From Haloquadratum walsbyi J07HQW1 (GTDB taxonomy: Archaea > Halobacteriota > Halobacteria > Halobacteriales > Haloferacaceae): a stretch of DNA of 64,000 nucleotides. A program made the position numbers and the translations under genes. The stretch spans positions 508,936-572,935 of the forward strand of contig KE356560.1 in NCBI GenBank assembly GCA_000415965.1, given 5' to 3'. Positions 8,703 to 18,296 of the stretch are shown piece by piece. The notes under the pieces are model-generated. The model was not told where the DNA came from. It made no database searches and saw only the letters and a program-made list of their open reading frames with translations. Position 1 is the stretch's first letter, and every line of letters starts with the position of its first letter.

Positions 8703-11126
8703 ATGACTCATCCAAGAGCCGATACGACAGATACTAATCTCTGTGCTGTGCCAGCACCACTTCCGCCAGACAATCCCGAGGCGTGGTACGCACCACAGGT
8801 GCGGTCGCAGCGTGAGGTAACTCCAGGTGTCGTTGTAACAATCGTTGATCGAACAGATGGTGTCGGATTTACTTATCAGATTCGAGAGCCATCATTAGAT
8901 GCTGATGCTGAGGATGCACTCACTAAGATCCATGCGTATTTTGCTGGCGCAAATCTCGAATCTGGGCGCCCACTCACACGCGAAGGAACAGCAGAACGCG
9001 CCACTCAAGGACTCACAAGTAAGTACCAACGGGTGATTGGTCGACTTCTTGATCAATCACTCACTGGTGGTCGTCGTCGACGAATCGCGTATTATGTGCT
9101 TCGTGATTTCCAGTTACTCGGCTCAGTGACCCCGGTCGCACTCGATGATCAAATTGAGATTGTTGATCTTGATGATGGAATTGACGATGTGCTTGTCGTT
9201 CATACCAAGGATTACGCACCCGCGGTGACATCACTCTCTGCGAGTGTGCCATTTGCAGCGCGCGTTGCAAGCGAACGTCTCAAAAGTTACGTTGTGACGT
9301 TTGCAGGATTCGATGTTGATGTTGTTATCCACCGCGATCACTTACTCGGTGACGATCGGTTCTATGCAAAATACGCTGTGGTTGAACCCGCGTTGCTTCC
9401 AGGCGATGAGACCCTTATTCGTGAGTGTAAAAAACATATTTGGGGGGCAAACGTCGACGAACTCGTTGCAGACCGAACAGCATTCGTGCAAAATACAGCC
9501 CGGAAATTCTTGTCGCGACGACTGACAGTAAAAAATACACAAACATGGATAGCGAAAACCGCATATCGGTCACGTCAGGTACTTGCTCGAGTCGGCGTCG
9601 CTGCACCACCAGTCGGTCGCCGGTATGCGAAAGGTCGTCTTGACGATCTGATATATTATATTCTTCGTGATCTTATTGGCGAGGGAGTACTCACCATCCC
9701 GATTCGGGATTCACATCTTGAGGATATTGAGGCGAACCGTGTCGGTGAGCGAATCAAGGTTGTCCCTCGAGCAGATGTTGTTGATGCCGGTGAACGTGTT
9801 CCGACAAATCTCAGCTTCGAGAATGAGACGACCTTTGTGAATGTCGTCACACAGCTGGCAGCTGCTGATGGTGTCGAATTAAGTTCCAGCCGTCCATCAG
9901 CCAAGGTGAATCTTGAACCGGACGGGATTGATGCTACAGCTCACGAGCATAGTGAGACCATTCGATGTGCAGTTGCGCTTCCGGTGATCAGTGAGTCAGG
10001 ACCACATATCTCTATCCGAAAACAGGCTGCAAAGCCGCTGACACCCGTTGATCTGATCCACTCTGGCTCAATCCCCACCGAACTTGTTGCACTGTTGTGG
10101 CTGTTGTATGAACACCACCGTGTTGTGCTCTTTTCTGGACCAACCGGGGCTGGGAAGACGACATTACTGAATTCTTTGATGCCATTTATCCCCTACGATC
10201 ATCGTCCCATATCAATTGATGAGGGGTCTCGTGAGGTGTACCTCCCGCATGAAACAGGGGTTTCATTAACCACCCGTGAACACGAGGATGAGTTCAAGCG
10301 AGTTTCGATGGCTGATCTGATGACAGAGGCGAACTATCTCAACCCAGACATCGAGGTTATCGCTGAGGTGAATACACCAGCATCATTTCAAACTTACGCA
10401 GAAATTTTGAACACTGGTCATGGTGTCATCGGAACGACACATGCAGAAGACATCCATACGCTTGTCAACCGTGTTGTTGAGCAAGGATTGCCAGTATACT
10501 TACTTCGAGAGTTGGATCTTGTTGTCTTTCCACGACGTGTTAATGGTGAGCGATATGTTGGCTCAGTCGTTGAATTGCTCTCTGCTGCAGATTATGAGAC
10601 GCTTCCATCATCTGCTCGGACCGGTGTTATTGAAAAAGCAGGAACAACATTATATTATAACACGATTCTTTGGCGTGACACTGATGGGTCCTTCGCGATG
10701 GCTTATGACCATCCTAGCCTCGGCGGTCCGAATGCAGCGACGGAGGGAATTCAAGATAGACTCACACACCGCGTATTTCACCGGATTGCGACTGCAACAG
10801 ATCAAGATGTTGATGATATTGCGGAGTCATTTCGGAATCGACATCGATATGTCCAGTATCTTGTCCGAGAGGACATCACCGATGCAGACCGCCTATTCGG
10901 CTTTCTTGCTGATCTTCGAACAGATGAAGCAGCAACCATTGAGCGTGTCAGGCGGAGACAAGCAGCCCCGGATGATGCTCGCCCACAAGAAAATATCAAT
11001 CAGAATATAATAACCGAAGAACAGCCAAATCAAGAGGAAACAAAAGACAACGACCAGAGGACGACAGAACGGACAATCAAGACCTCGACGTCATCGGAAT
11101 CAATTGACGCTGAACGGGAGGCCTGA
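8703..11126 (+). CDS. Type IV pilus assembly ATPase (PilB/TadA-type)
   Basis: An 807-residue secretion ATPase of the VirB11/TadA/archaeal PilB family, which powers assembly of pilin subunits at the inner face of the membrane. The Walker A motif GPTGAGKT is at residues 479-486. NPDIEVIAEV near residue 545 is the Walker B region, and TGHGVIGTTHAE near 575 holds the His box. About 450 residues precede the ATPase core, as in haloarchaeal PilB proteins. The last 60 residues are Gln/Glu/Thr-rich and probably disordered. The ATG at 8703 was taken because no better start lies downstream before conserved sequence. Its stop overlaps the TadC-like gene by one base, so the two are translationally coupled. 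Confidence 0.92.
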   Translation: MTHPRADTTDTNLCAVPAPLPPDNPEAWYAPQVRSQREVTPGVVVTIVDRTDGVGFTYQIREPSLDADAEDALTKIHAYFAGANLESGRPLTREGTAERATQGLTSKYQRVIGRLLDQSLTGGRRRRIAYYVLRDFQLLGSVTPVALDDQIEIVDLDDGIDDVLVVHTKDYAPAVTSLSASVPFAARVASERLKSYVVTFAGFDVDVVIHRDHLLGDDRFYAKYAVVEPALLPGDETLIRECKKHIWGANVDELVADRTAFVQNTARKFLSRRLTVKNTQTWIAKTAYRSRQVLARVGVAAPPVGRRYAKGRLDDLIYYILRDLIGEGVLTIPIRDSHLEDIEANRVGERIKVVPRADVVDAGERVPTNLSFENETTFVNVVTQLAAADGVELSSSRPSAKVNLEPDGIDATAHEHSETIRCAVALPVISESGPHISIRKQAAKPLTPVDLIHSGSIPTELVALLWLLYEHHRVVLFSGPTGAGKTTLLNSLMPFIPYDHRPISIDEGSREVYLPHETGVSLTTREHEDEFKRVSMADLMTEANYLNPDIEVIAEVNTPASFQTYAEILNTGHGVIGTTHAEDIHTLVNRVVEQGLPVYLLRELDLVVFPRRVNGERYVGSVVELLSAADYETLPSSARTGVIEKAGTTLYYNTILWRDTDGSFAMAYDHPSLGGPNAATEGIQDRLTHRVFHRIATATDQDVDDIAESFRNRHRYVQYLVREDITDADRLFGFLADLRTDEAATIERVRRRQAAPDDARPQENINQNIITEEQPNQEETKDNDQRTTERTIKTSTSSESIDAEREA

Positions 11127-13054
11127 TGGGCACATCTTTTCGATCCTGGTATACATTGCCTGACCGGATTGCATATGCACTATTCGCTGATCGTGCAGAC
11201 GGTCATGCTCACGACCAGCATCGTCGAGTGTACAGGGGGACTGATTTTACTGTTGCATTCGATGTCTATCTCGCCCGAGTATACGCCCTTGCATGGGCAT
11301 TATCGCTCGCTACCGGGGGGACAATCGGGATTATGCTGCTTACTGCTCCGGCGTCACTGTTTGCCGCTGTGATAGTTCAGGGCGCTTCGGTTATCTCTCG
11401 TCTTGGCTTCATCGAAGTCTCAGACAATCTCATTGGTATAACTGGCGCATATACAGACACAAGCGTATATCAGATACATGGACAGTTTGTCGTTGCACTC
11501 ATACTCTCACTCAGTGCCGTTGGCACAATCCGGTGGGGTGTAATATACATGGGTGGGCGGTATCTTCGCTGGGTGACGGCCGTCCGCCGCGCTGCGATTG
11601 ACCGAACACTACCAAGCGCTGTTCGATATCTCAACGTCCTTTCTTCGGGTAGTGATGACCGGCGTGCTATGCTTCGTCGTGTTGCAGATACCGACGCATA
11701 TGGTGAAACAGCGGTATCAATACGAACGGTATTGAACACGGCTGCACTGACAGGAAATATTAATGAGGGACTTCGCCGCGTCGCCCGCGACACCCCTGCA
11801 CAGGAAACGCTCGGACCATTCTTATTGAAATTTCGTGAACATGCTGATCAAGGCGAGGACGCCCTTGGAAATTATCTTTCGATGGAGAGTCGAATGCTTC
11901 GATACCGACAGGATAGTGAGCGCCAGCGTGCACAAGGATTCCTTGAGCTTCTTGCAGAATTGTTCGTGGTCTTACTCGTCCTCCCAGCACTTGTTGTTAT
12001 TATCATCACAGTAATGAGTCTCCTTTCCCCTGGGCTGGCAGCACCAATACAGACTCTCGTTGGTGTTGTAACCCTCCAAGAGATGATTGTGTATGGGAGT
12101 GCTGGATTCATTCTTATTGTTGGTGTTGGTGTTGCATCACTCGTTGAGTCCCTCCGTCCTGCGGATCAAAAACAGCAATATGTCCGTCCGCCATCCATCA
12201 GTAAGACACTCACAACAGCACCGCGAAATCCTGCAAGTGCGATGATCGTTTTTGTGCTGATTGGAGTCATCGGCACTGGAATATCACTCACGGCTAACGT
12301 GGACCCGCTTGTGGCTGGTCTCGTCGGATATGTAAGCTATTCTCTCCCAGTTGGGGTCGTTGCAGTTCGGCGTGCACGCTCAGACGATGCGAAAGATCAT
12401 GAACTCAAAGACTTTGTTCATGCAATCTCAGGGCATATCAATCTCGGACGTCCATTTGTTGATGCAGTGACACATGTTGCGAGCGATGTTGATCTGGGAC
12501 CACTTAGTGAGGATGTGACAGATTTAGCCTCAAATCTTCAATTGACAACGACACACAACGATGTGGGCACTGACCTTCGAACAGCAGCCTTGGATCGATT
12601 CGTTACCCGCGTTGGAACACCCTTGGCAGAACAAACAGTCGGACTTGTCATAGGAGCAATGGATGCAGGAAGTGATACTGGAGTCGTTTTTGAAACATTA
12701 CAAGCGGAAGTCGGTCGGTTGTATCATGAAAAGCGGTCTCTCCGATCAGGGATGTTAGTGTATGTCGCCGTTGGATGGACGACTGCACTCTTAATCATCG
12801 GGATTACAGTGGCAACGAGCACGCAGGTATTTGCGGGATTTGCCAGGCTCGCAATCACATCAGATGTCGCTGGTGGTGAGGCGATTGATATTGTGCGAGA
12901 TCAGTACCGACTGTACGTCGTCACACAGTCAACGATGCTTGCTGCAGGATGGTTTGCTGGTGTTGCCAGTCGCGGTCGATATGAAGCACTGTTACACTCT
13001 GGATGTCTTGTTGCAATCTGTCATCTTGTCTTTGTCGGGACAGGAGTAATTTAA
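11126..13054 (+). CDS. Pilus assembly membrane protein (TadC/PilC-like, double T2SSF)
   Basis: A 642-residue polytopic membrane protein with two type II secretion F-like domains: cytoplasmic parts at about residues 155-265 and 405-540, each followed by transmembrane helices. It is the platform protein that couples the ATPase to pilin insertion. Hydrophobic segments lie near residues 55-110, 120-145, 275-335, 370-410 and 555-640. The start codon overlaps the ATPase stop (TGATG) and its own stop overlaps the next start (TAATG), typical of a tight operon. The tandem F-domain layout is the usual haloarchaeal form. Confidence 0.9.
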   Translation: MGTSFRSWYTLPDRIAYALFADRADGHAHDQHRRVYRGTDFTVAFDVYLARVYALAWALSLATGGTIGIMLLTAPASLFAAVIVQGASVISRLGFIEVSDNLIGITGAYTDTSVYQIHGQFVVALILSLSAVGTIRWGVIYMGGRYLRWVTAVRRAAIDRTLPSAVRYLNVLSSGSDDRRAMLRRVADTDAYGETAVSIRTVLNTAALTGNINEGLRRVARDTPAQETLGPFLLKFREHADQGEDALGNYLSMESRMLRYRQDSERQRAQGFLELLAELFVVLLVLPALVVIIITVMSLLSPGLAAPIQTLVGVVTLQEMIVYGSAGFILIVGVGVASLVESLRPADQKQQYVRPPSISKTLTTAPRNPASAMIVFVLIGVIGTGISLTANVDPLVAGLVGYVSYSLPVGVVAVRRARSDDAKDHELKDFVHAISGHINLGRPFVDAVTHVASDVDLGPLSEDVTDLASNLQLTTTHNDVGTDLRTAALDRFVTRVGTPLAEQTVGLVIGAMDAGSDTGVVFETLQAEVGRLYHEKRSLRSGMLVYVAVGWTTALLIIGITVATSTQVFAGFARLAITSDVAGGEAIDIVRDQYRLYVVTQSTMLAAGWFAGVASRGRYEALLHSGCLVAICHLVFVGTGVI

Positions 13055-13860
13055 TGTCATCAGACCGCGATCCTGATACTTCGGTCCGAAGCAGTATTAT
13101 AAGACAGCTACGATATCGACTTCATTTCAGCAATCGGAACGTGGCACGCGGGCAATCAAGTGTCATTGGCGTTGCTCTTTTATTGGGGATTACTGTCGTT
13201 GCAATCAGCGCATTGACTGCCTCAACAGGCGCACTTGTCGCCGACGGGGTCGCTGCGGCTGACACGACACGCGTGAGTGCTGATCTTCATCAGGTATTTG
13301 AGCCTCACAATGATCGACGCACGACGAAAACGCGACTTTCCCGAGGAACAGTTAGTGTTCGAAATCGTTCAATTCGACTTCTTGCTGAGGGTGATGATAT
13401 CGTGTGGAGTGGGCATGCTGGAGCGCTCGTTTATCGCGGAGGCTCACGGACCCTGACTGCCTTCGCTGGAGCCATAATCCGTCAGGACCGACAGACGGCG
13501 ACGATGCCAGGAGAGAGTCGAATTACCGTTTCGCCAGATGCATTATATCTTGGCGTCCCAGTATTGAATGCGAGTGGCGCGGATGCGGTCTCAACAAGTG
13601 GTCACCGTCTTGTCGTCTCATTTCGAACAGCAGCGCGGAGCAATCGAATTATATTCCCTACCGCAGTGTACAAACTCGCCATTGAGACCGCAACACCGGA
13701 GATATGGGAACAGCATCTACACGAGCGTGGCGCAGAGACAATAACACGACGTGATATCGATCATGATGGAACTGTAAGTCTGATTGCAGCGTTCGACGAC
13801 GCACGACGTGTGTATATCGTCGTTCATGATGTCCAACTCACTGTGGCGGTGGGACAATGA
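13054..13860 (+). CDS. Pilin-like protein 1 of the pilus operon (DUF7289-like)
   Basis: A 268-residue protein with a type III (pilin-like) signal. A basic N-terminus of about 32 residues ends in ARG and is followed by QSSVIGVALLLGITVVAISALTAS, a hydrophobic helix of the archaeal pilin kind. The rest is a long beta-rich extracellular domain. It resembles the haloarchaeal DUF7289 group found in pil clusters. ATG at 13054 overlaps the previous stop by one base; an ORF start at 13003 would overlap by 50 bases and is less likely. The peptidase would be a PibD homologue encoded elsewhere. Confidence 0.75.
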   Translation: MSSDRDPDTSVRSSIIRQLRYRLHFSNRNVARGQSSVIGVALLLGITVVAISALTASTGALVADGVAAADTTRVSADLHQVFEPHNDRRTTKTRLSRGTVSVRNRSIRLLAEGDDIVWSGHAGALVYRGGSRTLTAFAGAIIRQDRQTATMPGESRITVSPDALYLGVPVLNASGADAVSTSGHRLVVSFRTAARSNRIIFPTAVYKLAIETATPEIWEQHLHERGAETITRRDIDHDGTVSLIAAFDDARRVYIVVHDVQLTVAVGQ

Positions 13861-14573
13861 GTAATGATCGTCGATGGGAAATTATCTCTAATGATCGGGC
13901 GATTTCACCGGTCGCAGGAAAAACACTTGAGTTAGGGATTGGCATTATCCTGATTGCGTTACTGACTACGTCACTGCTTGGAGGTGTGGCTCCCGGATAT
14001 CAATCTGCTGTCGGTCTTGAACTTGCTGACAGGGTGGTGATTAGCGCTGCTGATCGAATTGAGTCAACAGCAGAGGGGACAGAGGATGCATCTGCTGTTG
14101 ACCGACGCATCAAGATAACACTCCCACAGCACATCCGTCAAAATCCATATCGAATCATTGCGAACACCACGGCAGACGGAACGTACATTCAACTCCAGCA
14201 TCCTGACCCAGCGATCAGCGCATCAACACGTGTCATATCACAGAATCTCATTACGGTTACCGGATCAGTACGGAGTGAGACACCGTCATGGATCCGGCTT
14301 CAAGCACATACTGACATCTTCAGTAATCGCTCACGAAGTAACACCGATACCGTTCAAGATGTCGGCAGGAGTAGTCCACTCGGTTTCACAGTTATGAAAC
14401 ACGATGTGATGCGCATACGCAATGGTCCGGATATGTCTGATCGTCGGATTATAGAGACAGATACTGGGAAGATACCACCGGGTGACTCTTTGCACATCAC
14501 GATTGTTCTGACCGATGAGACCGAGTTCATCGGGACCAATACAACAGCCCAGTATATGGAGATCCACGCATGA
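13857..14573 (+). CDS. Pilin-like protein 2 of the pilus operon (DUF7266-like)
   Basis: A 238-residue protein. DRAISPVAGKTLELGIGIILIALL (from about residue 13) matches the haloarchaeal prepilin pattern: a charged start, then AISPV before the hydrophobic helix. The remainder is a beta-rich domain with HPDP and VTGSV segments. It overlaps the preceding gene by 4 bases (ATGA) and the next by 4. It probably forms part of the pilus or its base. Assignment to DUF7266 is from memory of the cluster order, not from a search. Confidence 0.72.
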   Translation: MSNDRRWEIISNDRAISPVAGKTLELGIGIILIALLTTSLLGGVAPGYQSAVGLELADRVVISAADRIESTAEGTEDASAVDRRIKITLPQHIRQNPYRIIANTTADGTYIQLQHPDPAISASTRVISQNLITVTGSVRSETPSWIRLQAHTDIFSNRSRSNTDTVQDVGRSSPLGFTVMKHDVMRIRNGPDMSDRRIIETDTGKIPPGDSLHITIVLTDETEFIGTNTTAQYMEIHA

Positions 14574-15256
14574 ATGCCCGTGGTCAGGCAAATCTCATCA
14601 GCTTTGCAGCGGCGGTTGTTCTTATTTCTGCGGTGACGGTTGCTGGTGTTATTGTCGCTGAAGAGGCATTATCCGATGTTGTTGATCAGTCACAGGAGGA
14701 GCGTGTGGCATCACTTATCGCTGCGCATCTCGTCGCCGACGCTGCATCACACACACGTCGTCATGGCGTACTTCAGGCGTCGGCTAGTAAATCACTCACC
14801 GCTGCGGACCTCACGACGGCAGTTCCATCATTCGCTGGTCGATCAGCCCGAGTCGTTGTTCATGATACCACGATTGTTGATCGCGGGACGCCGACAAAGT
14901 CACTCGTTCGTCAACGCGTTCTCATTGAGTCATATACACAACGTTCTCGGCGTCTTACACTTGCCAATGTACCTCAGAGCCAGTCATCCAATATCTCCCT
15001 CGCAGGACACGCCGGAAATGTGACTGTATCTATCCTCCCGACGACAAACCGGACAGTACACACCATCCGGGCAGATGGTCGGGTGCTCAGACACAATCCA
15101 GGAGGACTCAGTACACGACAGCATCATCTCTCACTACCGAGGCGTCCACTCAATCTTTCGATTGTCTCGACCGGTAATAATTCAGGACAACTGATGATTA
15201 CGTGGCAGACAGCGAATACAACGCTCGCGTGGGTGGAGGTGCATGTCGGTGAGTAA
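14570..15256 (+). CDS. Pilin-like protein 3 of the pilus operon (DUF7263-like)
   Basis: A 228-residue protein starting MNARGQANLISFAAAVVLIS. The RGQ motif directly before a hydrophobic helix is like a shortened class III signal. The rest is secreted and Ser/Thr/His-rich, with few acidic runs. It overlaps both neighbours (4 bases with the upstream gene, 14 with the downstream one). As with the other four small proteins, it is read as a minor pilin or pilus assembly accessory on the basis of signal and position only. Confidence 0.7.
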   Translation: MNARGQANLISFAAAVVLISAVTVAGVIVAEEALSDVVDQSQEERVASLIAAHLVADAASHTRRHGVLQASASKSLTAADLTTAVPSFAGRSARVVVHDTTIVDRGTPTKSLVRQRVLIESYTQRSRRLTLANVPQSQSSNISLAGHAGNVTVSILPTTNRTVHTIRADGRVLRHNPGGLSTRQHHLSLPRRPLNLSIVSTGNNSGQLMITWQTANTTLAWVEVHVGE

Positions 15257-15752
15257 CCAACGGCAATCGATACATTATACGCAGGATAGTATTGACACCT
15301 CCTATCCACATAGTGAAAACACAGTCTCGACAGATCACAGACACCCAGATGACCGTGCACAGTTGGCAACATCACTGATTGAATCAGGTGTCGGGGCACT
15401 GCTGATCCTTGCTGTCGTCTCTGGATTTTTGTGGGCTCCAGGTGAGACGACAGGCTCAACAGCTGAACTTGATCAACTTGCGGCGGATACACTTCATATT
15501 CTTGAGGGAGAGATCCCCTCCAGTTCAGAGCAAAGTTACCTCATGGCTATGTGTGACACATCATCGACAATAATGACCGAGCAGACACTGCTTCGTGATA
15601 GGGTAGCGGCGATTTTGCCACCGACTGTTTTCGCACAGATAAAAACACCACATGGAACTATCGGACCAGCCGTACCTGTAGGTGGACATACCGGGCAAGC
15701 AGTCTCCATCGGGAGTCGCTGCACTGTTGCTATTGAGGTATGGTATGTATGA
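15243..15752 (+). CDS. Pilin-like protein 4 of the pilus operon (DUF7262-like)
   Basis: A 169-residue protein. About 40 hydrophilic residues precede DDRAQLATSLIESGVGALLILAVVSGF, a single membrane helix preceded by RAQ. The rest is a small domain with two Cys residues. The N-terminal stretch before RAQ is longer than in its neighbours and rich in Ser, His and Gln. The start overlaps the upstream gene by 14 bases, so translation is likely coupled. Function is inferred from position. Confidence 0.68.
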   Translation: MSVSNQRQSIHYTQDSIDTSYPHSENTVSTDHRHPDDRAQLATSLIESGVGALLILAVVSGFLWAPGETTGSTAELDQLAADTLHILEGEIPSSSEQSYLMAMCDTSSTIMTEQTLLRDRVAAILPPTVFAQIKTPHGTIGPAVPVGGHTGQAVSIGSRCTVAIEVWYV

Positions 15753-16351
15753 ATCTCATTGGACCATCGGATGACAATCGAGCACAGGTCGTTCTTGTCG
15801 CGGCAACAGTTGTTGCCATTGCGCTTCTCACGATGGTCTTTGCGTATGCGCAACTTAGCTCAATTACTTTCGACATCGCTGATGACACAGCGTCACGCAT
15901 CAACACTGGAGGAACGGTCGCGAACCCGGACTCATCCGTGATTGCACTTACTGCAGTTCACAATCAACTCACAGCGTCCGTCCAGACAGCGGTATTTGAT
16001 GATGTGAAACGATCTGAGTGGAGTGAGCGTCAACATGTAATTAAACACGCCCGAGCGACCATTACTGAAGATCTTCATCGAATTGAGTCATATCATATCA
16101 AACAGGGACGATCACTCACACTCAATTTTGCCACAGTCAGTGCTGATGAGTGGGCGCGCATGCGATGTCCAAGTGGTCCCGACCGTGTGTTCGGTCGCTG
16201 TCAATCAACAAATGGGGTCATCGTACAATCACGTGCTGGAGAAGCAACCATTGTTGCTGTGGCTATTGAGGTTCAGGTACTCTCACCAACGGAAACAACA
16301 AACGCGATATTCATAATCACTGTCGAGGAGAAAAACAAAACAGAAAGATAA
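15740..16351 (+). CDS. Pilin-like protein 5 of the pilus operon (DUF7261-like)
   Basis: A 203-residue protein that begins MVCMNLIGPSDDNRAQVVLVAATVVAIALLTMVF. RAQ lies directly before the single hydrophobic helix, as in the preceding three proteins. The extracellular part is acidic and alpha-beta in pattern with WARMRCPSGPDRVFGRC, a possible disulfide pair. A Met at residue 4 may be the true start. It is the last gene of the operon; a 0.5-kb spacer follows. Confidence 0.7.
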   Translation: MVCMNLIGPSDDNRAQVVLVAATVVAIALLTMVFAYAQLSSITFDIADDTASRINTGGTVANPDSSVIALTAVHNQLTASVQTAVFDDVKRSEWSERQHVIKHARATITEDLHRIESYHIKQGRSLTLNFATVSADEWARMRCPSGPDRVFGRCQSTNGVIVQSRAGEATIVAVAIEVQVLSPTETTNAIFIITVEEKNKTER

Positions 16352-16866
16352 TTCATCTATCCACTCGATAATCCCGCCAAATCTTGTCGTGCTGAAATGA
16401 CTCTTAGCGAGGTCTAAGCCTACTCACTACTAGATAAAGAGACGTGACAAATAAATCCACATGGAAATAATGCTGATGCTGATCCTAATCCTGACCATGA
16501 TATTTGACTCTAAAAATTTATGTATCGTGAGACACTCACAGCCCGTTCACACCCTTTGAGTCAACTGGATTGCAATGAGACTCACCTGTCGCTTTCCGAG
16601 TATTACCGTCTCGATCACACTCTCATCGCCCTGAACACGGTCCTGTATTTCAATAATCCACACGCGACTCGCCCATCAACGCACGCCTCATGATATCACC
16701 ACGAAAGCGGGGAAGTTTCTGCTACACTCAGCATAAGTTAGTGGTTCTGCTGAGCAAAAACATTCATGAAGAAACACTCTGTTCTCAGGGCAGTGTTGTT
16801 GCATTTCGAGGTGAGAACAGCAAGTTTATCTGTCGCTCAGGGTGAATTGATTCCAAGATTACTCTC
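16352..16866. other. Spacer between pilus operon and eif2g
   Basis: No gene seen. It has short hexamer-like repeats (GCTGAT/CCTAAT) near 16467-16490. The right part should hold the eif2g promoter, and the terminator of the pilus operon should be on the left. Confidence 0.35.
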
Positions 16867-16873
16867 AGGAGGT
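16867..16873 (+). promoter_or_regulatory. Strong Shine-Dalgarno before GTG start of eif2g
   Basis: AGGAGGT lies five bases before the GTG at 16879. Many haloarchaeal transcripts are leaderless, so a full-strength ribosome binding site here is notable and decides the start of aIF2 gamma. Confidence 0.8.
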
Positions 16874-16878
16874 CAATA

Positions 16879-18108
16879 GTGACACAACAAATACAACAAC
16901 CGGAGGTGAATATCGGACTTGTCGGTCATGTTGATCACGGAAAAACAACGCTCGTCCAGGCGTTGTCCGGGTCATGGACGGATCAGCACTCAGAGGAGAT
17001 GAAGCGAGGTATTTCGATCCGACTTGGATATGCCGACGCGACATTCCGTGTGATTCCTGATGGCGAACCGCCAGAGGCATACACCGTTGAAGAAACCGGT
17101 CCTGACGGCGACCCGACTGAACCGCTTCGAACAGTTTCATTCGTTGACGCACCAGGACATGAGACGTTGATGGCTACGATGCTCTCTGGAGCAGCAATTA
17201 TGGATGGTGCTGTTCTTGTTGTCTCAGCAACAGAGGATGTGCCACAGGCGCAGACCGAAGAGCATCTGATGGCTCTTGATATTATTGGGATTGAAAACGT
17301 CGTTATTGCGCAAAATAAAATTGACCTTGTCGACCGTGAGCGTGCGATTGAATCATACGATCAGATTCAGTCATTTGTTGAGGGGACAGTTGCTGAGGAT
17401 GCTCCAATTGTTCCTGTCAGCGCTCAACAAGCGGTCAATATTGACCTCCTCATTGATGCGATAGAACGTGAGATCCCAACGCCTGACCGCGATGCAGAGA
17501 CCTCTGCTCGGCTTTATGCGGCTCGATCATTCGATATCAACCGCCCAGGAACGACTTGGAAGAATCTTTCCGGTGGCGTCATTGGCGGTTCTGTCTCCCG
17601 AGGACGACTTGAAACCGGAGCAGAGATCGAATTGCGTCCAGGGCGTGAAGTCGACCAGGGAGGGCAGACCGAGTGGCAACCGATTACAACAGATGTTCGG
17701 TCCTTACAGGCGGGTGGTGAAACCGTCTCCGAAGTAACCCCTGGAGGCTTGTGTGGGGTTGGCACCGGTCTCGACCCAAGTCTCACCAAAGGGGACTCAC
17801 TTGCCGGACAGATTGTCGGCGAGCCGGGAACACTGCCACCAACGCGTGAATCGTTTACTATGACGGTTGAGTTACTCGATCGAGTCGTCGGTGATGAGGC
17901 GGGCGATGTTGAGACGATTTCAACGGGGGAACCACTGATGCTGACAGTCGGCACAGCAACGACTGTCGGAGCAGTCACAAGTGCGCGGAGCGGTGAGGCT
18001 GAAGTCTCACTTAAACGACCGGTCTGCGCTGAAGAAGGATCAAAGATTGCAATCAATCGTCGTGTCGGCGCCCGGTGGCGACTGATTGGGATTGGGACAC
18101 TTGAGTGA
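16879..18108 (+). CDS. eif2g: Translation initiation factor aIF2 subunit gamma
   Basis: A 409-residue GTPase, full length for the family. It is the core subunit of aIF2 and delivers initiator Met-tRNA to the small ribosomal subunit. G1 is GHVDHGKTT (residues 16-24). [10 protein letters not shown] (about 50-59) is switch 1, DAPGHE is G3 and AQNKID is G4. Two beta-barrel domains follow, with the C-terminal [11 protein letters not shown] and [15 protein letters not shown] motifs. It starts at GTG after a good ribosome binding site. It opens the conserved archaeal block eif2g, PIN, rpo7, spt4. Confidence 0.97.
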   Translation: MTQQIQQPEVNIGLVGHVDHGKTTLVQALSGSWTDQHSEEMKRGISIRLGYADATFRVIPDGEPPEAYTVEETGPDGDPTEPLRTVSFVDAPGHETLMATMLSGAAIMDGAVLVVSATEDVPQAQTEEHLMALDIIGIENVVIAQNKIDLVDRERAIESYDQIQSFVEGTVAEDAPIVPVSAQQAVNIDLLIDAIEREIPTPDRDAETSARLYAARSFDINRPGTTWKNLSGGVIGGSVSRGRLETGAEIELRPGREVDQGGQTEWQPITTDVRSLQAGGETVSEVTPGGLCGVGTGLDPSLTKGDSLAGQIVGEPGTLPPTRESFTMTVELLDRVVGDEAGDVETISTGEPLMLTVGTATTVGAVTSARSGEAEVSLKRPVCAEEGSKIAINRRVGARWRLIGIGTLE

Positions 18109-18296
18109 GTATTCATGATATCTCAGTACGGCGATTGCATCTTGAATTGATCTTAATCCTCATCTCAGTCACGATCCAGAGATATCAGACACCAACCCGA
18201 AGAGCACAGGGCAGTCGTAAGAATCGATGTGACATGATCACAGCGTAATCTCATTGTCACAGATACGACTCAATACCGGATATATAAATAAATACA

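Noticed and set aside
17514-18116. 200-codon minus ORF over eif2g
   Set aside because: A shadow of aIF2 gamma, rich in Ser and Pro with no features.
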